From NCBI RefSeq assembly GCF_001940455.1, contig NZ_MKQR01000007.1, positions 333,378 to 397,377 of the forward strand: 64,000 bases of DNA. Direction: 5' to 3'. Position numbers and translations under genes: made by a program. The stretch comes from Actinokineospora bangkokensis (GTDB taxonomy: Bacteria; Actinomycetota; Actinomycetes; Mycobacteriales; Pseudonocardiaceae). Position 1 is the stretch's first letter. Every line of letters begins with the position of its first letter. Of the stretch, positions 60,064 through 64,000 are shown piece after piece. The notes beneath the pieces are model-generated. The model was not told the origin of the DNA. It searched no databases and saw nothing but the letters and a program-made list of their open reading frames with translations.

Positions 60064-60426
60064 ATGGCCGGGATGGACCTCGACGACGAGGGGCGCCGCC
60101 TGCTCGACCAGCTCTTCGACAAGTGGTCGCTGCTGGTGCTCAACGCCCTCTGCGACCGCCCCCAGCGCTTCAACGAACTCCGCCAGCACCTGCCCGCCGT
60201 CACCCCCAAGTCCCTCACCGCGTGCCTGCGCAGGCTCGAACGCAACGGCGTGGTCGACCGCGTGGTCCTCTCCACCGAACCGGTGGCGGTCGAATACCGC
60301 ATCTCCCCCTTGGGCCGCACCCTCCAAGCCCCCTTGCAAACCCTCCTGGCGTGGGTCGTCGACAACCTCGCCACCGTCGACACCGCCCGCTCCGACTACG
60401 ACGAGCGCCACCCCCACGACCACTGA
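60064..60426 (+). CDS. HxlR-family transcriptional regulator
   Basis: A 120-residue HxlR winged helix: LLDQLFDKWSLLVLNALCDRPQRFNELRQHLPAVTPKSLTACLRRLERNGVVDRVVLSTEPVAVEYRISPLGRTL. It has two cysteines (LCDRP and TACLRR); a conserved N-terminal cysteine of the thiol-sensing subgroup is not in the usual place. It is divergent from the enoyl-CoA hydratase with operator repeats between. Confidence 0.9.
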   Translation: MAGMDLDDEGRRLLDQLFDKWSLLVLNALCDRPQRFNELRQHLPAVTPKSLTACLRRLERNGVVDRVVLSTEPVAVEYRISPLGRTLQAPLQTLLAWVVDNLATVDTARSDYDERHPHDH

Positions 60427-60728
60427 CGTTGGTCGGTGGCTCCGCTGTGACCAGATGTTCCCGGTACCTCGACCGGCGCGCTTGTGGGATGGGAGCTTGC
60501 CGAAGCGCGTTGAGATGCCGAACGGATCTGTAGACGCACGTTGTAGAGGTAGCTGCCCGTCCATCGAGGATGGCACTTGAGTGAGCTTGGGTGCGTCCAC
60601 CCAAGTTGCGGATTACTCTGCGGGCGATGCTCCAGCGCAAGGGCCTCTGGTTGAGACGTGAGCACGAGCCCGGTCGGCAGACGGCTTGGGGATAGTACCG
60701 AGCTGGAAGATGGGAAGGTGCGCTAGCA
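60427..60728. other. Intergenic region at the left edge of a lower-GC island
   Basis: About 300 bases with no gene. Base composition falls from here to 62.8 kb. No direct repeat, tRNA end or integrase gene is seen that would mark an attachment site. A promoter for the orphan gene presumably lies in it. Confidence 0.5.
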
Positions 60729-62258
60729 GTGTCGAGAAATCCGCCGCGTGCAGCTGTGATTGAGGTGCCTTCCTGGCTATGGGGTGGCGACCCGGTTGCC
60801 TACTTCAAGACTGTCGAGATGCACGCCACGCGCGAAGCCGATACCGACGCATGGCGCATCCAGCCGGTGGAGCGGTACCGGAACGTCGCCCCCAACCTGG
60901 TGGAGGTTCAGCACATCGCTGGTGCCCGCAGGCGTCCGCCCAGATTCGACATCCTCGGGCATGCCCAACCACCACCCGGCGGAACCCAAGCGCACATCGA
61001 GTACCAGCGGGCCCGTGGACGCATTGCCGCCAAGGTGGCAGCCGTAGGATCGGCGGTCAACACGTTCAACCTCGTGAGACTTGATACGAGTTTCGCTTCC
61101 GAGGCAGATCTACCTGCCACCGTCGAGACTGCGCTGAAAAGGCTGAAAAGCCTCCCAGGTCAGAACGGTGACCCCTACTTCACTGACCCGGGTGTTCACG
61201 TGGTCAGCGGTCGCCGTGAGCTCCAGTTCCGCATGCGGATGCCGGGCACCCTCGCCCGCGTCCAGTACGACAGCCGGTTGGCGGCGGGAGATACCAGTGG
61301 GGTGCGCGCGGCCTTGGAGGCGGATGACCTGGCGTTCGCGTCTTCGGAACACCTGCTCGACGGTGCCACCTTGATGGACGCCTACCTCGGGCCACTGCTC
61401 GGTGCGCTCACGCCAGCGGTCTGGGCCCAGCACGCTGTCCGCCCCGCAGGGGTTATCGTCTACACCTTCGGGCGGTGCCTCCCTGGCGCGTCGGGCGAGG
61501 CGGTGGAGCCACTGCAAGCACTCCCCCTGCGCACAGCGGACAAGGCCGTCCTGGGAACTGCGATCAGTCCTGCTGCGTGCGCGGATGCGATCGAGTGGTG
61601 GGTGTCGAAGATCGACAAGATGCTCGGGGTTCTGACCGACCCGGCTGTGTTCACCGACGCTGCGGGCAACTACTCCTCGGCCAAGCACATCCAGGGGCTC
61701 AGCACTGTGGAACAGCTCTTCCGCAGAGTGTGTTCGCTGCAAGCCGCGCACCGCGATCTAGAAGCGCGGCGTGTTCTGTTGTTCTCCACTCTCGACACCG
61801 TGCAGAGACTTACGGCGCAAAACATCGAAGGCATCGCTTCATTGAAGTTCGCGACCACCACGTTGCACCGGCTCGAGCAGGCCATCCCCGAGGGCGCCAA
61901 ACCGATCCTCCTACCGGCCGCCGCTCGTGCGGTTGAGGCACTGCGCCAAGTCCAGTACGGCTTCTACGTCGCGCGCCAAGCGGGTGCAACATCCATTGAC
62001 GTCCTTGACCGCGGACGTGTCATCGAGAAGATGTCGCTAGAAGCAGCAGCTGCCGAGTATGTCAAGCTGCTGCGGAACGCGACCCACGGATTTGGAAGCA
62101 ATAGAGCGAACGCGCAGAACCGGGTCAAGGCCCTCATGGCACACCACACTGGAGAGGTGCCCCCCGACCTGTCCCTTCTGGGTTATCTCTACCTGTTGGA
62201 TCTGCTGATCGATCCGGACCGACTCCGGCGCGTCCTCTACCGCAACGGCGAGGAGTGA
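60729..62258 (+). CDS. Orphan 509-residue protein, HEPN-like C-terminus
   Basis: I do not recognise this protein. It has no signal peptide or membrane segment. The N-terminal 200 residues are mixed (VEMHATREADTDAWRIQPVERY, FNLVRLDTSFASEADLPATVE). The middle has VIVYTFGRCLPGASGEAVEPL. The C-terminal 200 residues are helical, with EYVKLLRNATHGFGSNRANA at about 443-462; R449, N450 and H453 give an RN..H motif like that of HEPN nucleases, spaced R-x3-H. Codons end in A/T more often than in the neighbours, suggesting transfer. GTG at 60729. A defence or toxin role is possible but unproven. Confidence 0.6.
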   Translation: MSRNPPRAAVIEVPSWLWGGDPVAYFKTVEMHATREADTDAWRIQPVERYRNVAPNLVEVQHIAGARRRPPRFDILGHAQPPPGGTQAHIEYQRARGRIAAKVAAVGSAVNTFNLVRLDTSFASEADLPATVETALKRLKSLPGQNGDPYFTDPGVHVVSGRRELQFRMRMPGTLARVQYDSRLAAGDTSGVRAALEADDLAFASSEHLLDGATLMDAYLGPLLGALTPAVWAQHAVRPAGVIVYTFGRCLPGASGEAVEPLQALPLRTADKAVLGTAISPAACADAIEWWVSKIDKMLGVLTDPAVFTDAAGNYSSAKHIQGLSTVEQLFRRVCSLQAAHRDLEARRVLLFSTLDTVQRLTAQNIEGIASLKFATTTLHRLEQAIPEGAKPILLPAAARAVEALRQVQYGFYVARQAGATSIDVLDRGRVIEKMSLEAAAAEYVKLLRNATHGFGSNRANAQNRVKALMAHHTGEVPPDLSLLGYLYLLDLLIDPDRLRRVLYRNGEE

Positions 62259-62807
62259 ACGTCAAGTCGGATCACTCCATCGCTGGCGTGCTCCAGTTGG
62301 CTGTCGTACGCCTACGGCTCCAGCAGAGAGGTGTCGGAGGTATGCGGGGCGTCGGGCAAGAGCTTGGCGATGACCGGGTACTCGGCGGATCCGTTCCCAC
62401 TGCGCCGCGTTATCGCCGCTGTCCTCGACGGATGAAGACCGGGACAGCAGTTGGCAGTTGCGTACTCCCAAACTGGCGGTGGCACCACGCGGCTGCGTGC
62501 GCGTTCGCGCGGCGTCGGCCGTGTTCGCTGGGGAGTCCGCGATCCTTGAGTCGTCAACAGGCACCGTCCCAGCCGTGCCGAGCACGCTATGCGGCAAGAG
62601 TTGAACGTCCACGGTTAAGCGCGGCAAACATTCTTGGCGCCTTGTCAGGGATCTCTACCACCGTCCGCAAGGGACATTGCAACACGGTGATTAACGGGAT
62701 TTCCGGGGGGTAGCCGCACCTTCGTCTGGGGGGCCGCGGTGCGGATGTCACCGCGACGCTCGTCCGGGCTCGGACGGACAGGGCGCGATCGGATGCGGAG
62801 GCTGCTC
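62259..62807. other. Gene-free region at the right of the lower-GC island
   Basis: About 550 bases with no convincing gene. A leftward frame at 62262-62627 and short rightward frames have odd composition and no family signature. The region could be a decayed gene or the flank of an inserted segment. Confidence 0.5.
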
Positions 62808-63809
62808 ATGGCGCACCACCCGGCACGACGTACGGCAGGGCGAGCGGGGCGGGAGGGGGTGCGGCGGCGGGGTCGGTTGCTGGGGTGGCTCAGCCTCGGG
62901 CTGGGTGCGGCGCAGCTGGTGGCACCGGACCGGGTGCGCCGGATCAGCGGTGTGGACGACTCCGCGCGGTCGCGGGTGGTCGTGCCGCTGGTCGGGGCTC
63001 GGGAGCTGGTGCACGCCGCCGGGCTCCTGACCAGCGGGCGCAAGGGCTTCTGGGCGTGGACCAGGGTCGCGGGCGACGCGATGGACCTGACCGCGCTGGG
63101 CGTGGCCCTCTCCCACCGCACCGGGGCCCGGCGGCGGCGGCTCGTGGGCATCACCGGCGCCATAGCCGGGATCACCCTCGTGGACGTGCTGACCGCGGTG
63201 CGGGCCGGTCGAGCGAAGGACACCGACCCCGCGCCCGGTGCGCGGGGCGCACGCGAAGGAGAACCCATGGACCTGACCGCGACGACGACCATCCGCAAAC
63301 CCGCGACGGAGGTGTACGCGTTCTGGCGCGACCTGGAGAACCTCCCCACCTTCATGGCGCACCTGGAGGAGGTGCGCACCACCGGCGACCGGACGAGCCA
63401 CTGGTCGGCCAGCGCACCGTTCGGCAAGAGCGTCGAGTGGGACGCGGAGATCACCGGCGAGACCGCCGACGAGCGGATCGAGTGGCGCTCGACCGGGGAC
63501 GCCGCCGTGCCGAACCAGGGCGCCGTCCGGTTCGTCCCCGCCCCGGACGGGGTGAGCACCGAGGTGCACGTGGCGCTGGCCTACGAGATCCCGGGCGGCG
63601 CGGTGGGCAAGGCGGTCGCCAAGTACTTCGGCGAGGAACCGCACCAGCAGCTCGACGACGACCTGCGCAGGCTCAAGCAGGTGCTGGAGACCGGGGAGGT
63701 GGCCCGGTCCGACGGCGCCCCCTGGGGCAAGCGGGCGCGCCAGGAGTTCCCGCAGCGCCCCGCGCAGCCGTTGTCCGACGCCGAACTGGAGAAGGGAGCG
63801 GGCGCATGA
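62808..63809 (+). CDS. SRPBCC-domain protein with N-terminal membrane region
   Basis: A 333-residue protein. The N-terminal 150 residues are basic at first ([19 protein letters not shown]) then hold two to three hydrophobic helices ([36 protein letters not shown]). Residues about 160-320 form a SRPBCC (polyketide cyclase/START-like) domain: [34 protein letters not shown] and [26 protein letters not shown] at 62808 follows GGAGG by six bases. Its stop overlaps the dehydrogenase start (ATGA). Related proteins are often paired with such dehydrogenases, possibly in lipid or aldehyde handling. Confidence 0.8.
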   Translation: MAHHPARRTAGRAGREGVRRRGRLLGWLSLGLGAAQLVAPDRVRRISGVDDSARSRVVVPLVGARELVHAAGLLTSGRKGFWAWTRVAGDAMDLTALGVALSHRTGARRRRLVGITGAIAGITLVDVLTAVRAGRAKDTDPAPGARGAREGEPMDLTATTTIRKPATEVYAFWRDLENLPTFMAHLEEVRTTGDRTSHWSASAPFGKSVEWDAEITGETADERIEWRSTGDAAVPNQGAVRFVPAPDGVSTEVHVALAYEIPGGAVGKAVAKYFGEEPHQQLDDDLRRLKQVLETGEVARSDGAPWGKRARQEFPQRPAQPLSDAELEKGAGA

Positions 63810-64000
63810 GGGCGAACACCTGGGCGGGCCGCAACAAGGTCGAGGTCCGCGACGTGCCGGACCCGAAGATCCTCAACGGCCGCGACGCCATTGTCCGGAT
63901 CACCTCCACCGCGATCTGCGGCTCGGACCTGCACCTGGTCGACGGGTACGTGCCGACGATGCAGGACGGCGACATCCTCGGCCACGAGTTCATGGGCGAG
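63806..64000 (+). CDS. Zinc-dependent alcohol dehydrogenase (partial, runs off the window)
   Basis: The first 65 residues of an MDR dehydrogenase of the glutathione-independent formaldehyde dehydrogenase type: [48 protein letters not shown], then [12 protein letters not shown]. The catalytic zinc ligands Cys (AICGSDLH) and His (LGHEFMGE) are present. The ATG overlaps the preceding stop. The rest lies beyond base 64000. Confidence 0.85.
   Translation, partial: MRANTWAGRNKVEVRDVPDPKILNGRDAIVRITSTAICGSDLHLVDGYVPTMQDGDILGHEFMGE

Noticed and set aside
62262-62627. A leftward 121-codon frame in the gene-free stretch
   Set aside because: No ribosome-binding site, no family signature, and composition unlike coding sequence nearby.
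1-64000. CRISPR arrays, tRNA, rRNA, insertion sequences, integrase or attachment sites
   Set aside because: No regularly spaced repeats, no recognisable cloverleaf or rRNA sequence, and no transposase or integrase motif were found on reading either strand. A tRNA could still be missed without a scan.

Overview
The window is very GC-rich, uses many GTG starts and ATGA/GTGA stop-start overlaps, and carries typical actinobacterial families: PucR, HxlR and GntR regulators, VanZ, YbaB beside a type VII secretion-like cluster, a DUF6412 partner of YidC, and a complete ceb cellobiose operon. It looks like a chromosomal segment of a filamentous actinomycete, most likely Pseudonocardiaceae (Actinosynnema/Saccharothrix-like). 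The family placement is inference. I saw no tRNA, rRNA, CRISPR array, insertion sequence or phage structural gene.

Layout. 0-3 kb: taurine uptake and desulfonation (tauA-tauB-tauD) and a small DUF5302 protein. 3-5.5 kb: a YidC-type insertase, DUF6412, a SEFIR-NPCBM fusion and an ABM monooxygenase. 5.9-12.06 kb: a tight four-gene operon lying between two hairpins, encoding a TIR protein, a KGGVGR-type ParA/MinD-like ATPase fused to a second TIR-like domain, a winged-helix-like protein, and a 1039-residue protein with two P-loops and a HerA/FtsK-like C-terminal motor. This is the best candidate for an undescribed, probably anti-phage or conflict, system. 12.1-15.3 kb: YbaB and type VII secretion-associated proteins. 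15.3-20.4 kb: GNAT, DUF1772, AraC, VOC and GntR genes, then a solitary type I DNA methyltransferase (HsdM). 20.6-28.2 kb: a secreted SGNH hydrolase with a ricin-B lectin domain, then cebE-cebF-cebG-bglC-cebR with two CebR boxes.

28-41 kb: an AraC-GyrI regulator, a MerR regulator fused to a DNA sliding-clamp-like domain, an APC permease, an SNF2 helicase, a two-component system with VanZ, a STAS protein, an oxidoreductase, a possible 15-codon gene with a strong terminator, TetR, DUF72 and a SixA-like phosphatase. 41-49 kb: quinone oxidoreductase/MarR with two 18-bp operators, a MarR/LLM flavin monooxygenase/FMN reductase operon, a solitary EACC1-like protein, a beta-propeller protein and a PucR regulator. 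49-60.4 kb: a large exported protein with a hydrophobic C-terminal segment, a TetR/SDR/amidohydrolase/CMD/GntR catabolic cluster, a DUF2256-DUF3253 protein, another oxidoreductase, a TspO-like membrane protein, a dienelactone hydrolase-like protein that has lost its nucleophile, enoyl-CoA hydratase and HxlR. 60.4-62.8 kb: a less GC-rich island with one orphan 509-residue protein and about 550 bases without a convincing gene. The window ends in an SRPBCC membrane protein and the start of a zinc alcohol dehydrogenase.

Annotation is by reading motifs, starts and palindromes. No database search was run, so calls rest on remembered family signatures. Most start codons were chosen by Shine-Dalgarno spacing or overlap with the preceding stop.
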